Origin: Candidatus Nanopelagicaceae bacterium
Lineage (GTDB): Bacteria > Actinomycetota > Actinomycetes > Nanopelagicales > Nanopelagicaceae
Length of the DNA stretch: 64,000 nt
Reading direction: 5' to 3'
Assembly (NCBI GenBank): GCA_018882885.1
Contig: VERG01000002.1
Coordinates: 29,431-93,430 of the forward strand
In this document: piece by piece, positions 22,080 to 29,707 of the stretch
How positions within the stretch are numbered: the stretch's first letter is position 1
Layout of the letters: each line of letters opens with the position of its first letter
Program-made: the position numbers and the translations under genes
Notes under the pieces: generated by a model
Databases searched by the model: none
What the model was told of the DNA's origin: nothing
Seen by the model: only the letters and a program-made list of their open reading frames with translations

Positions 22080-23033
22080 TTAGCTGCGTTTTGACGCAAT
22101 CGCCTCGCGCGCCTGTGGCAGTACCGCAAACAAATCCCCAACGACTCCGAAATCTGCCAAATCAAAGATTGGCGCCTCTGGATCTTTGTTGATTGCCACG
22201 ATTGTCTTTGAGGTTTGCATACCGGCGCGATGTTGAATCGCTCCTGAAATTCCACATGCTACATAAAGTTGTGGGCTGACCGTCTTTCCAGTTTGTCCTA
22301 CCTGATGAGTGTGCGGATACCAACCCGCATCGGTGGCTGCACGAGATGCGCCAACCGCTGCTCCGAGCAAATCAGCCATCGCCTCCACCTGTGAGAAATC
22401 ACCATTTGTTCCCCGACCACCTGAGATAACAATCTTTGCCTCAGTCAGCTCTGGACGACCTCCTTTTGCAGCTGGTTGAGTGCCGGTGATTGTCACCAAC
22501 TTTGCTGAGTCAGAAATTGTCAGTGACATTTTTTCAATCGCAGGATTTGTAGAAGTAGAAGTTGCTTCAACCGCACTTGGTCTAATCGTAATGACTGGAG
22601 TGCCTTTATTCACCTTCGATGAGACTGTAAATGAGCCACCAAAAACAGATTGGGTAGCACCAAGATCAGAGTTAACATCAACCGCATCAGTGATTACTCC
22701 ACCGCCAATCCGCACCGCTAATCGACCGGCGACCTCTTTACCTCTTGCGGTAGAAGGAATCAAAATAGCATTTGGATTCTCAGAGCTAACAATTTGAGCT
22801 AGTGCATCAACAAGAGCTGGAATTCCATGTCGTGCAAAATCATCACTTTCTACCAAGACAACTTTTTCAATTTCTGTATTGGATAGCTGTGCTGCAAGTG
22901 CATCCCCTTGACCTGCTGGAGCTAGAACTACAGCGGTTACTGAACCCGCTCTCTTTCCGAGTGTCGCTAATTCAGCAGCGGTCTTTGAAATCTTGCCACC
23001 ATCGTGGTCAGCCAAAATCAATACTTTGCTCAT
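22080..23033 (-). CDS. etfA: Electron transfer flavoprotein subunit alpha
   Basis: 317 residues. N-terminal nucleotide-binding-like domain, then the FAD domain with the ETF-alpha signature [26 protein letters not shown] region, [18 protein letters not shown] and [29 protein letters not shown]. EtfAB shuttles electrons from acyl-CoA and related dehydrogenases toward the quinone pool. It follows etfB by 2 bp. Length is normal. Confidence 0.96.
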   Translation of the reverse strand: MSKVLILADHDGGKISKTAAELATLGKRAGSVTAVVLAPAGQGDALAAQLSNTEIEKVVLVESDDFARHGIPALVDALAQIVSSENPNAILIPSTARGKEVAGRLAVRIGGGVITDAVDVNSDLGATQSVFGGSFTVSSKVNKGTPVITIRPSAVEATSTSTNPAIEKMSLTISDSAKLVTITGTQPAAKGGRPELTEAKIVISGGRGTNGDFSQVEAMADLLGAAVGASRAATDAGWYPHTHQVGQTGKTVSPQLYVACGISGAIQHRAGMQTSKTIVAINKDPEAPIFDLADFGVVGDLFAVLPQAREAIASKRS

Positions 23034-23035
23034 AG

Positions 23036-23836
23036 TTACACCAACCGCTTCTCTGCCAAGTAATCGGCTAATTTAGTTCCGGCATCGCCAGAATCCTCAA
23101 TCTTTACACCTTTTTCTCTCGGTGGTCGGGCCTGAGCACTTTCTACAACGCTCCAGGCACCCGCGATACCAACCTCGTTTGCAGAGATTGAAATATCTGC
23201 CAGAGATTTATTCTCAATTGTTTTTTTCTTAGCAGCCATAATTCCCTTAAATGATGGGTAACGTGGCTCGTTAATCTTTTCAATTACGCTAATTACACAG
23301 GGAAAGTTAGCGGACATGTTTTCTACTCCGCTTTCAGTCATGCGAGCGATTTCGACACTCTTGGCCGCTGCATCAACTTTGACTGAGCCAGCAAAGGTGA
23401 GCTGCGCCCAGCCCAAACGCTCCGCCAACATCGCAGGTACAACACTCATACGAGCATCAGTTGATTCGGTGCCGCAGAAAACCAAATCAAAGCCACCATT
23501 CTTTATGACTTCAGCCAACACCTTTGAGGTTGCTATGGCATCAGAACCTGCCAAGGCAGCATCTGATACCAAAACCGCATCATCTGCACCCATTGATAAA
23601 CCTTTGCGGATCGCTTCAGTTGCTCGATCTGGTCCCATTGAAATCAAAGTGATGGTGTGTTCTGGAGACTCTTTACCTTCATTTAACGGCTCTACTATGC
23701 GCAGCGCCTCTTCGATTGCATATTCATCAAGATCATTAAGCACCGCATCGACACTCTCTCGATCCAGCAAACCATTGACCATTTTTTTCTCCGCCCAAGA
23801 ATCAGGCACTTGCTTAACGCAGATTGCAATCTTCAT
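23036..23836 (-). CDS. etfB: Electron transfer flavoprotein subunit beta
   Basis: 266 residues. MKIAICVKQVPDSWAEK start, LNDLDEYAIEEALRI, VFCGTESTDARMSVVPAMLAERLGWAQLTFA and CVISVIEKINEPRYPSFKGIMAAKKK are ETF-beta family strings (AMP-binding subunit). Likely co-transcribed with etfA. A TAACAT hexamer seven bases before the ATG and a perfect TTACTG-GT-CAGTAA palindrome overlapping it suggest a repressor-controlled leaderless promoter. No acyl-CoA dehydrogenase is in the window. Confidence 0.96.
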   Translation of the reverse strand: MKIAICVKQVPDSWAEKKMVNGLLDRESVDAVLNDLDEYAIEEALRIVEPLNEGKESPEHTITLISMGPDRATEAIRKGLSMGADDAVLVSDAALAGSDAIATSKVLAEVIKNGGFDLVFCGTESTDARMSVVPAMLAERLGWAQLTFAGSVKVDAAAKSVEIARMTESGVENMSANFPCVISVIEKINEPRYPSFKGIMAAKKKTIENKSLADISISANEVGIAGAWSVVESAQARPPREKGVKIEDSGDAGTKLADYLAEKRLV

Positions 23837-23843
23837 GGCGGGT

Positions 23844-23860
23844 ATGTTACTGGTCAGTAA
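23844..23860 (-). promoter_or_regulatory. etfB -10 element overlapped by a perfect palindrome (candidate operator)
   Basis: On the minus strand TAACAT (23849-23844) stands seven bases before the etfB ATG. The palindrome TTACTG-GT-CAGTAA occupies 23847-23860, sharing three bases with the hexamer, and so covers the spacer just upstream of -10. Twelve of fourteen positions are symmetric, the centre GT being the exception. The form and placement suit a dimeric repressor (TetR-like operators look similar), but no regulator is encoded nearby. Confidence 0.5.
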
Positions 23861-23905
23861 TCTAGCTCTCCACTCGGCCTTCCTTGGATATGTGGTGGCT
23901 GATGC

Positions 23906-23911
23906 TTAGAT
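23906..23911 (+). promoter_or_regulatory. Predicted -10 element of glgX
   Basis: TTAGAT followed by AGCAAA and the GTG start of glgX at 23918. No Shine-Dalgarno is present, consistent with leaderless expression. It shares the 81-bp divergent gap with the etfB promoter. Confidence 0.42.
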
Positions 23912-23917
23912 AGCAAA

Positions 23918-26056
23918 GTGAAACCAGCCAATCCGCACATATTGGGAAGCCATGTTGTCGCTGGCGGAACTGATTTCGCAATTTGGGCCCCAGCCGCAGA
24001 TGCGGTCGAGTTATCTCTCTTTGATCGGCGCGAATCAGCGAGCGGGAGCTGGCAATGGGTCGAAACCAAATTCTCTCTTGCTCACCGTGAAGGTCCAATA
24101 TGGCATGGCCACCTCACCGGCATTGGCCCCGGTCAGCATTATGGCTACCGGATCTACGGCCCCTGGCAACCAGAACAAGGCTGGCGTTTCAATCCTGCAA
24201 AAGTTTTATTGGATCCTTACGCCCACCAGATTGATGGCGAAGTTATTTATGCTCCGGAGATTTTTGGGCACCAAGCTGTTGATCAACTCGGAAATGGTGA
24301 TTTAAATCGGAGGGATGAGCGCAACTCTTTGGGTTTTGTACCGCTCTCAGTTGTAACCGCAAGCGCACCACGCATTATTAACAGACCTCGTACACCATGG
24401 AAAAAAACCTTTATATATGAAGCCCATGTTCGCGGATTAACCGCCGACAATCTTGAGATTCCCGTAGCTGAACGTGGCACATATAAGGCATTGGGTCATC
24501 CCTCAACCATTAAACATTTACAACATTTGGGTGTTACCGCACTTGAGTTGCTTCCGATCCATCAATTTGTGACCGAGGTTCACACAAAAGCAAGAGGCCG
24601 GCAAAATTACTGGGGCTATAACCCCTTGGCATTTAGCGCCCCGCATGCCGCATATGCGGCCAGTCAAGATCCAATAACTGAGCTACAAAAAGCAGTTGAT
24701 GCGTTACATGAAGCCGGTATCGAGGTAATCCTTGATGTGGTTTATAACCACACAGCGGAGGAAGGAATTGCTGGTCCCACATTTTGCTTCAAAGGCATCG
24801 ACAATAAAACCTTCTATCGTCATGCTGCTGAGGACAAGTATGAAGATGTAACCGGCTGCGGTAACACTATCGACTCCCGCCAACCATTTGTGACTCGAAT
24901 GATCATAGATTCCTTGCACTGGTGGAGCCAGATAATTGGTGTAGATGGCTTTCGCTTTGATTTGGCGACGGCAATTTCTCGAAGCAATGATGGGATAGAT
25001 ACTCATGGACCATTGATTTCAGCAATCTCGTCGGATCCAATACTCCGAGAGCGAAAGTTGATTGCCGAGCCATGGGATGTTGCAGGTTATGCATTAGGCG
25101 AGTTCCCTCATCCATGGAGAGAGTGGAATGATGCTTATCGCGATGCAACCCGACAATTCTGGTTAGCAGATAGCGCTCGTGGCTACAGCAACGGAGTTTC
25201 AGATTTAGCCTCAAGGGTTGCTGGATCAAATGACATCTTCTATTTCCGCGGCCCTACTTCCTCAGTGAATTTTGTTACAGCGCATGACGGTTTCACCCTT
25301 AGAGATTTGGTTTGTTATAGCAACAAACACAATGAGCCAAATGCAGAGAACAATCATGATGGCAGCGAGCAAAATAGATCCTGGAACCTTGGCATTGAGG
25401 GTCCATCAAATGATGCCGAGATTGATAAAAGACGGTTTCAAATACAAAAATCAATTCTGGCAACTCTGCTGCTCTCATCCGGCGTACCCATGCTCAATAT
25501 GGGTGATGAAGTTTCAAGAACGCAAAATGGTTCAAACAACGCATACTCTTTATCGGCTAAAGATCAAACGGATAGCTGGGAAAACTTTCTTGGTGGTTGG
25601 AAGTTGAATTGGACACCCGATGAGCGTCAAGAGGATTTGATAGAGACTGTGGCTGCTCTTTCTCGAATCAGAAGCAGCTATATGTTTGATGCTACTGAGC
25701 GGTTTTACACTGGAGAAATCGATCAAGAGACTAACCGCAAAGATGTTGCCTGGTTTGATCGGGATGGCAATGAGATGAGCCAACACAATTGGCAGGACAG
25801 CTCAATTCGCCACCTAGCCTTTAGCGTTGATGCTACCCACAATCAAGGTCTTTTCATTATTTTAAATAGCGCTGGGCAAGATTTCGAGTTCACTTTGCCT
25901 AATCAGGATTGGGGTGATTCATTCCGCACCGTATTTGATTCGGCGGAGTTAATTAATGATTTTAGCCCGACTCTAAAAAAGCCCAGAGATAAAGTAATTG
26001 TGCGGGCTATGAGTGTTCAGGTGTGGCTAATTAATCGACATCAAACATCACAGTGA
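23918..26056 (+). CDS. glgX: Glycogen debranching enzyme GlgX
   Basis: 712 residues, GH13 family with an N-terminal CBM48-like domain (GSHVVAGGTDFAIWAPAADAVELSLFD). Catalytic residues are visible in the order nucleophile Asp (GVDGFRFDLAT), acid/base Glu (LIAEPWDVAGY) and third acid VNFVTAHDGFT; region I is VILDVVYNHTAEEG. It hydrolyses alpha-1,6 branches of glycogen limit dextrins. The start is GTG at 23918. It converges with the SIMPL-domain gene and their ends overlap by 26 bp. No other glycogen gene is nearby. Confidence 0.94.
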   Translation: MKPANPHILGSHVVAGGTDFAIWAPAADAVELSLFDRRESASGSWQWVETKFSLAHREGPIWHGHLTGIGPGQHYGYRIYGPWQPEQGWRFNPAKVLLDPYAHQIDGEVIYAPEIFGHQAVDQLGNGDLNRRDERNSLGFVPLSVVTASAPRIINRPRTPWKKTFIYEAHVRGLTADNLEIPVAERGTYKALGHPSTIKHLQHLGVTALELLPIHQFVTEVHTKARGRQNYWGYNPLAFSAPHAAYAASQDPITELQKAVDALHEAGIEVILDVVYNHTAEEGIAGPTFCFKGIDNKTFYRHAAEDKYEDVTGCGNTIDSRQPFVTRMIIDSLHWWSQIIGVDGFRFDLATAISRSNDGIDTHGPLISAISSDPILRERKLIAEPWDVAGYALGEFPHPWREWNDAYRDATRQFWLADSARGYSNGVSDLASRVAGSNDIFYFRGPTSSVNFVTAHDGFTLRDLVCYSNKHNEPNAENNHDGSEQNRSWNLGIEGPSNDAEIDKRRFQIQKSILATLLLSSGVPMLNMGDEVSRTQNGSNNAYSLSAKDQTDSWENFLGGWKLNWTPDERQEDLIETVAALSRIRSSYMFDATERFYTGEIDQETNRKDVAWFDRDGNEMSQHNWQDSSIRHLAFSVDATHNQGLFIILNSAGQDFEFTLPNQDWGDSFRTVFDSAELINDFSPTLKKPRDKVIVRAMSVQVWLINRHQTSQ

Positions 26057-26768
26057 CCGTTGATGTAATTGTTTTTTCGATGGTTTGAGTGTCGTAATAA
26101 CCGCCGGCAGAGGTGTCCACTGAATCTGGTGAGGTGACTTGGAATGGACCTGAGCGGACGCTCATTACATTTCCAACCTTCCCGCCAGTTGCCTTAACAA
26201 TAGCTTCAGCACGCACCTTTGCATCTTCCATAGCTTGTTCTAGAAGCTTTGGACGAAGTTCATTTAACTTAGAAACATAATATTGTGGACCATAATTCGA
26301 AACGCTAACACCAGATTGCAACAGTGCACCAATGCCGTTGCTCAACTTTGAAATTAACTCAACGTCATCACTGCGCACAGTAATTGTGCGAGAGGCGCGG
26401 TAATTCAAAATTCGACCAGTGCTATTTCCATTTGAATACTCTTCCTGTGGGTATGCCGATACCGATCCAAACTCAATTGCATCAGTAGGAATGCCTCCGT
26501 CAGTCAGATACTGAGTGACCGATTTGGTGGCAACCTCAACTTTGCGCACAGAGTCTGACAATGTTGGTGCAATTTGCTCGGCATTTAGTGACCAGACCGC
26601 TCGATCTGCTGTAGCGGTTACTCGAGCCGAACCAGTTACTGAAATTCCTTCATTGGAACGAGAAGCAAACCCGGCACCAACTTGATTCAATCCGAGGCCC
26701 ATAGCAACCGCAACTATCGCAGCAGCAACAATTAAGGAAATCGATTTTTGCTTCTCATTTTCGCTCAT
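26031..26768 (-). CDS. SIMPL-domain (DUF541) exported/membrane-anchored protein
   Basis: 245 residues. One N-terminal hydrophobic segment (about 11-31, LIVAAAIVAVAMGLGLNQVG) acts as anchor or uncleaved signal, followed by the SIMPL/DUF541 domain: ISVTGSARVTATADRAVWSLNAEQ, NYRASRTITVRSDDVELISKLSNG and AMEDAKVRAEAIVKATGGKVG. The family (including E. coli YggE) is linked with oxidative or envelope stress but has no defined reaction. Its 3' end overlaps glgX on the other strand. Confidence 0.88.
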   Translation of the reverse strand: MSENEKQKSISLIVAAAIVAVAMGLGLNQVGAGFASRSNEGISVTGSARVTATADRAVWSLNAEQIAPTLSDSVRKVEVATKSVTQYLTDGGIPTDAIEFGSVSAYPQEEYSNGNSTGRILNYRASRTITVRSDDVELISKLSNGIGALLQSGVSVSNYGPQYYVSKLNELRPKLLEQAMEDAKVRAEAIVKATGGKVGNVMSVRSGPFQVTSPDSVDTSAGGYYDTQTIEKTITSTVTVMFDVD

Positions 26769-26774
26769 GTGTGC

Positions 26775-26780
26775 AGTTTA
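26775..26780 (-). promoter_or_regulatory. Predicted -10 element of the SIMPL-domain gene
   Basis: TAAACT on the minus strand, six bases (GCACAC), then ATG at 26768. Leaderless arrangement; no ribosome-binding site seen. The remaining 26781-27029 holds the cspA upstream region with no further gene recognised. Confidence 0.48.
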
Positions 26781-27029
26781 CTCCCGACAGGTTCTGGTTA
26801 TCTCTCTTCAAACTCCCATTAATCCATTGGAAAATGCTCAAAAACCTATGAATTCACAGCGTAAATCCGCCGCTTTTTATCAGCGAAAAATCAGGGTAGG
26901 CTCAGCCCTAGTCCAACGCTTATCAGTACCCGCTTGATGGCTTTAGCTTGAATCGGTATCGCTGTAGAACGGAAAGACTGGCGATCGTGGAATTCACGTT
27001 TGTCCCCAATAAATACCGAAGGAAAGTAA

Positions 27030-27233
27030 ATGGCAACAGGTACAGTTAAGTGGTTCAACTCTGAAAAGGGTTTTGGTTTCATTGCTGTTGATGGCGGTGG
27101 ACAAGATGTATTCGTTCACTACTCAGCTATCCAGGGAAATGGCTACAAGTCCCTTGAAGAAGGTCAGTCAGTTTCATTTGAGGTAGTCCAGGGTCCAAAG
27201 GGTCCTCAGGCTGATCAAGTAACTGCCAACTAA
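27030..27233 (+). CDS. Cold-shock protein (CspA family)
   Basis: 67 residues. [23 protein letters not shown] contains RNP1 (KGFGFI), and DVFVHYSAI contains RNP2; the whole is a single cold-shock OB fold that binds single-stranded RNA/DNA. In contrast to many genes here it has a strong Shine-Dalgarno (AAGGAAAG about seven bases before ATG) and probably a long 5' region, as the 260 bases upstream hold no gene. That is the usual design of csp transcripts whose leader responds to temperature. A strong bidirectional terminator follows. Confidence 0.97.
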   Translation: MATGTVKWFNSEKGFGFIAVDGGGQDVFVHYSAIQGNGYKSLEEGQSVSFEVVQGPKGPQADQVTAN

Positions 27234-27250
27234 ACCAAATAACTAGTTGT

Positions 27251-27287
27251 AAAAAAGCCTCGGGGCGACCCGGGGCTTTTTTATTTG
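27251..27287. terminator. Bidirectional intrinsic terminator between cspA and the M23 peptidase
   Basis: A 14-bp stem: A6 then GCCTCGGG at 27251-27264, tetraloop GCGA, and CCCGGGGC then T6 at 27269-27282. One G-T wobble is present. A-run on one side and T-run on the other make it a terminator for both converging transcripts. It overlaps the end of the peptidase gene. Confidence 0.92.
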
Positions 27288-27844
27288 CCGGCTTTTGCTT
27301 TGGCTTTTGCGACAGCCTTCACTGGTGACAAATCTTTACCAACCTTCCAAGCATCTAGAAAGCGCCACGGATACAGCACTCCCCTTCGAATCTCCCAGTC
27401 ACCTGGTTTGGTGGGATATGAAATTCCAAAATGCAAATGAGGTTTAGTTCCCCGAGCACTTCCGGTTGCACCGACCTCGCCAAGTTTTTGTCCCACGACG
27501 ACTACTACGCCAGGTGCAATCCCTGGTTCAATCCTTGAAAGATGCGATCCGTAATAACGAACTCCATCTTCGCCAATTATAGAGACCGACAATCCTCCAC
27601 GATCCTTACCTAAATTAGTTTTTCCGCTCCAGATGTCTTTTGAGTTTACATCTTCAACCACTCCATTAATCGGCGCGACAAATGCACAACCAAGTTTGGC
27701 TTGAATGTCAGTAGCAGGGTAATCATGATGATATTTGCCATAACTGCTTTTGCAATCAGCAACTGGGAATGCGTAGATGGGCGCTGCGTTTGCAGGAAAA
27801 ACAGGAACCAAAGCCAAAACCAAAATGCCGATTAATTTCTTCAC
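27281..27844 (-). CDS. Secreted M23-family (LytM) peptidase
   Basis: 187 residues. Signal peptide MKKLIGILVLALVPVFPANA. The M23 metal site is visible as HHDYPATDIQAKLGCAFVAPINGVV (HxxxxxD), YYGSHLSRI and the HxH motif KPHLHFGIS. Members cut peptidoglycan cross-links or act as non-catalytic amidase activators; the intact ligands here support a real metallopeptidase. The C-terminus is a short KAVAKAKAKAGK tail. It overlaps the start region of the blh gene's end by 4 bp (ATGA type), so the two are co-transcribed. Confidence 0.9.
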   Translation of the reverse strand: MKKLIGILVLALVPVFPANAAPIYAFPVADCKSSYGKYHHDYPATDIQAKLGCAFVAPINGVVEDVNSKDIWSGKTNLGKDRGGLSVSIIGEDGVRYYGSHLSRIEPGIAPGVVVVVGQKLGEVGATGSARGTKPHLHFGISYPTKPGDWEIRRGVLYPWRFLDAWKVGKDLSPVKAVAKAKAKAGK

Positions 27845-28797
27845 CGCAACGCCGCCTTATCTAGTCGTGCCGTCACAATCATGTGCGGAACAGTTAAAGC
27901 CCACACCACTACTAGTGAGAGCCACAGGAACTCATCACTTAGTTTCCCAGGCGTAAATAGGGCAATTCCGAACGACACTATGAAAGTGCCCACAAGAGCA
28001 GGAACGCCCGGGAGTACCGCTTGGCGAAATGCTTTGGCGGGTTGATTGTTATGTAAAGATTCTTGAGAACTCTTTAAATTTAGAGTTAACCGAGCTGTAT
28101 GACGCATCGCATGCCAGGTGCCGAAGTATGCGGCAAAGGCAACCAGGGGTGGAGTAAAGAAGGCAAGGAGTAAAAGCAGATTAATATCGATCAAATCTCT
28201 CCACCGTCGATTGGCCGCTAAGACCAGTACGGCAACGAGATACATTCCGGTTACCAGGTTTGTTAACTCTTGATCTAATCCTCCATGCCAATTAATCAAA
28301 ACATCATTAACTGCTGCAAGAGCTGAGGTGCTCTCCTGATTGGTAAGAGGTATCACGACCGGCAAAGCACCTGCTGTAATAGCATAAAAAGTTTGGGCTA
28401 ATCTATTTACTCGCACAGACCCTTTGGCTCGCTCAAGTTCATTAATAAAAGCGGTATCGCCAATTCCAAAATGAAGTGCGCTCATTACAACCACGCCAAT
28501 GAATCCATAAACATTCCATTGCAGTATCGCTAGTACCGCTAAAGCTGCAATCAAAACATAAATCAAAATAAATAAACTCATTCGCTTGATTGAGGCGCGT
28601 GGCAGAGTGACTAAATGATCAAGCGCCCCATGCGGAATACCGACCGCTAAAGCAAATAAAGCTATTACTACCTGCCAAGAAATATCGGTTTCATCTATGA
28701 ACTGAGAGAAAACTAGTGAAAGTAAAATAACCACACTCACGGCGATACTAGAGAAGTTACGGGTGCGGGTGAAAAGTTTCACCTGTGCTTCCGACAT
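27841..28797 (-). CDS. blh: Brp/Blh-family beta-carotene 15,15'-dioxygenase
   Basis: 318 residues, multi-pass membrane protein. The family's iron-ligand histidines lie in GIPHGALDHLVTL, SALHFGIGDTAFI and FGTWHAMRHTARL. Blh cleaves beta-carotene into two retinal molecules, the chromophore for microbial rhodopsin. The divergent neighbours crtYc and crtYd make beta-carotene from lycopene, so this locus covers the last two steps to retinal; actinorhodopsin itself is not in the window. A TACCTT hexamer six bases before ATG suggests a leaderless start. Confidence 0.93.
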   Translation of the reverse strand: MSEAQVKLFTRTRNFSSIAVSVVILLSLVFSQFIDETDISWQVVIALFALAVGIPHGALDHLVTLPRASIKRMSLFILIYVLIAALAVLAILQWNVYGFIGVVVMSALHFGIGDTAFINELERAKGSVRVNRLAQTFYAITAGALPVVIPLTNQESTSALAAVNDVLINWHGGLDQELTNLVTGMYLVAVLVLAANRRWRDLIDINLLLLLAFFTPPLVAFAAYFGTWHAMRHTARLTLNLKSSQESLHNNQPAKAFRQAVLPGVPALVGTFIVSFGIALFTPGKLSDEFLWLSLVVVWALTVPHMIVTARLDKAALR

Positions 28798-28803
28798 ACT
28801 CTC

Positions 28804-28809
28804 AAGGTA
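28804..28809 (-). promoter_or_regulatory. Predicted -10 element of blh
   Basis: TACCTT on the minus strand, six bases (GAGAGT), ATG at 28797. It lies in the 47-bp gap shared with crtYc, for which no equally clear -10 was found. Confidence 0.45.
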
Positions 28810-28844
28810 GCAAAATCCATTACCTGATGTGAGAAACTAATGAA

Positions 28845-29183
28845 ATGTCGCAAGGGCTAACACTAGAAAACTGGTCCTATTTAGGCATGCTGCTTTTTGT
28901 GGTAACTGGATCTTGGTGGCTAGAGTTTGCCTTCAAGATTAGGGTCCTGCGTCGTCCGCGTTTAGCTCTTTCAGCAATTTTCCCCGTAAGCATTTTTTTC
29001 CTGGTTTGGGATGCCTTTGCAATCAATCAAAACCATTGGGAGTTCGACAACCAACAGATGTTAGGTATTTACGGTCCATTCAATATCCCACTTGAGGAGT
29101 ACCTCTTTTTCTTCATTATTCCGCTGGCTGCTTTGCTTACTCTCGAAGGTGTTAAATCTCTAATTAATCGAGCCAAAAAATGA
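28845..29183 (+). CDS. crtYc: Lycopene cyclase domain protein, subunit c
   Basis: 112 residues with three hydrophobic helices. LVWDAFAINQNHWEFDNQQMLGIYGPFNIPLEEYLFFFIIPLAALLTLEG is the heterodimeric lycopene cyclase signature, the PLEEYLFF string carrying the conserved acid pair. With CrtYd it forms the membrane lycopene beta-cyclase found in actinobacteria. The stop overlaps the crtYd start by 4 bp. It is divergent from blh, which uses the product. Confidence 0.93.
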   Translation: MSQGLTLENWSYLGMLLFVVTGSWWLEFAFKIRVLRRPRLALSAIFPVSIFFLVWDAFAINQNHWEFDNQQMLGIYGPFNIPLEEYLFFFIIPLAALLTLEGVKSLINRAKK

Positions 29184-29494
29184 GATTTGAACTCACCTAC
29201 ACTCAAATCACGGTTTACGCCCTGATCATCACAATCTTTTTTGATATGTTCATAACTCGGAACTCCTTGCTTTCAACTATGCGCTTCTGGTTCAGCTACT
29301 CAATCATTCTGCCCTTTCAGCTGTTAACTAATTGGTGGCTCACAAGCCGTGAGATAGTCACCTATAACCCAGATTCCATTATGGGTCTGCGGGTCGCAGG
29401 CGCCCCCTTTGAGGATTTGATCTTTGGTTTTGCGATGGTTCTTGCGGTCATGAGCATGTGGGAAGCGTTGGTAGGTCGGAAAAACTCTGCATGA
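29180..29494 (+). CDS. crtYd: Lycopene cyclase domain protein, subunit d
   Basis: 104 residues, about three membrane helices. IMGLRVAGAPFEDLIFGFAMVLAVMSMWEAL is the second-subunit signature (PxEDxxFGF). Start overlaps crtYc by ATGA, so the heterodimer is made by coupled translation. Together they cyclise both ends of lycopene to beta-carotene. Other carotenoid genes (crtE, crtB, crtI) are not in this window. Confidence 0.93.
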   Translation: MRFELTYTQITVYALIITIFFDMFITRNSLLSTMRFWFSYSIILPFQLLTNWWLTSREIVTYNPDSIMGLRVAGAPFEDLIFGFAMVLAVMSMWEALVGRKNSA

Positions 29495-29523
29495 ATTTTT
29501 GGGTATTCTCTACCTGCGCCTTA

Positions 29524-29600
29524 GGGGCGGTAGCTCAGTTGGTTAGAGCCCCGGACTCATAATCCGGTCGTCGTCGGTTCGAGCCCGACCCGCCCCACCA
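29524..29600 (+). tRNA. tRNA with CAT anticodon (probably elongator tRNA-Met)
   Basis: Cloverleaf: acceptor GGGGCGG/CCGCCCC, D arm AGCTCAGTTGGTTAGAGC, anticodon stem CCGGA/TCCGG with loop CTCATAA (CAT), T arm GTCGG-TTCGAGC-CCGAC, discriminator A, encoded CCA. G1-C72 and lack of three G-C pairs at the anticodon stem argue against initiator tRNA. A lysidine-modified tRNA-Ile2 has the same anticodon and cannot be excluded without tilS-determinant comparison. Confidence 0.93.
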
Positions 29601-29659
29601 GGGTTTACCTTCTTTATCAATATGCAATCTAACGATTCATGACTTTATTGCCCTGCCCT

Positions 29660-29684
29660 GTTATTGTGCTGCGTAAGCAATAAC
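29660..29684 (+). promoter_or_regulatory. Hairpin and possible promoter upstream of the ABC transporter binding protein
   Basis: GTTATTG (29660-29666) and CAATAAC (29678-29684) form a perfect 7-bp stem about 23 bases before the ATG. The first arm contains TATTGT, which with ATGACT seventeen bases earlier could be a -10/-35 pair. Evidence is weak; the rest of 29601-29707 shows no gene. Confidence 0.3.
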
Positions 29685-29707
29685 CCTCGTATTGATGAAA
29701 GGCAAGA

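Noticed and set aside
23316..23909. 197-residue plus-strand open frame antisense to etfB
   Set aside because: Composition is Ser/Ala-rich reverse reading of a well-supported gene, with no recognisable motif.
29639..29683. Fourteen-codon frame (MTLLPCPVIVLRKQ) upstream of the ABC binding-protein gene as a possible leader peptide
   Set aside because: No repeated amino acid, no ribosome site or -10 at the right distance, and it runs through a hairpin; most likely chance.
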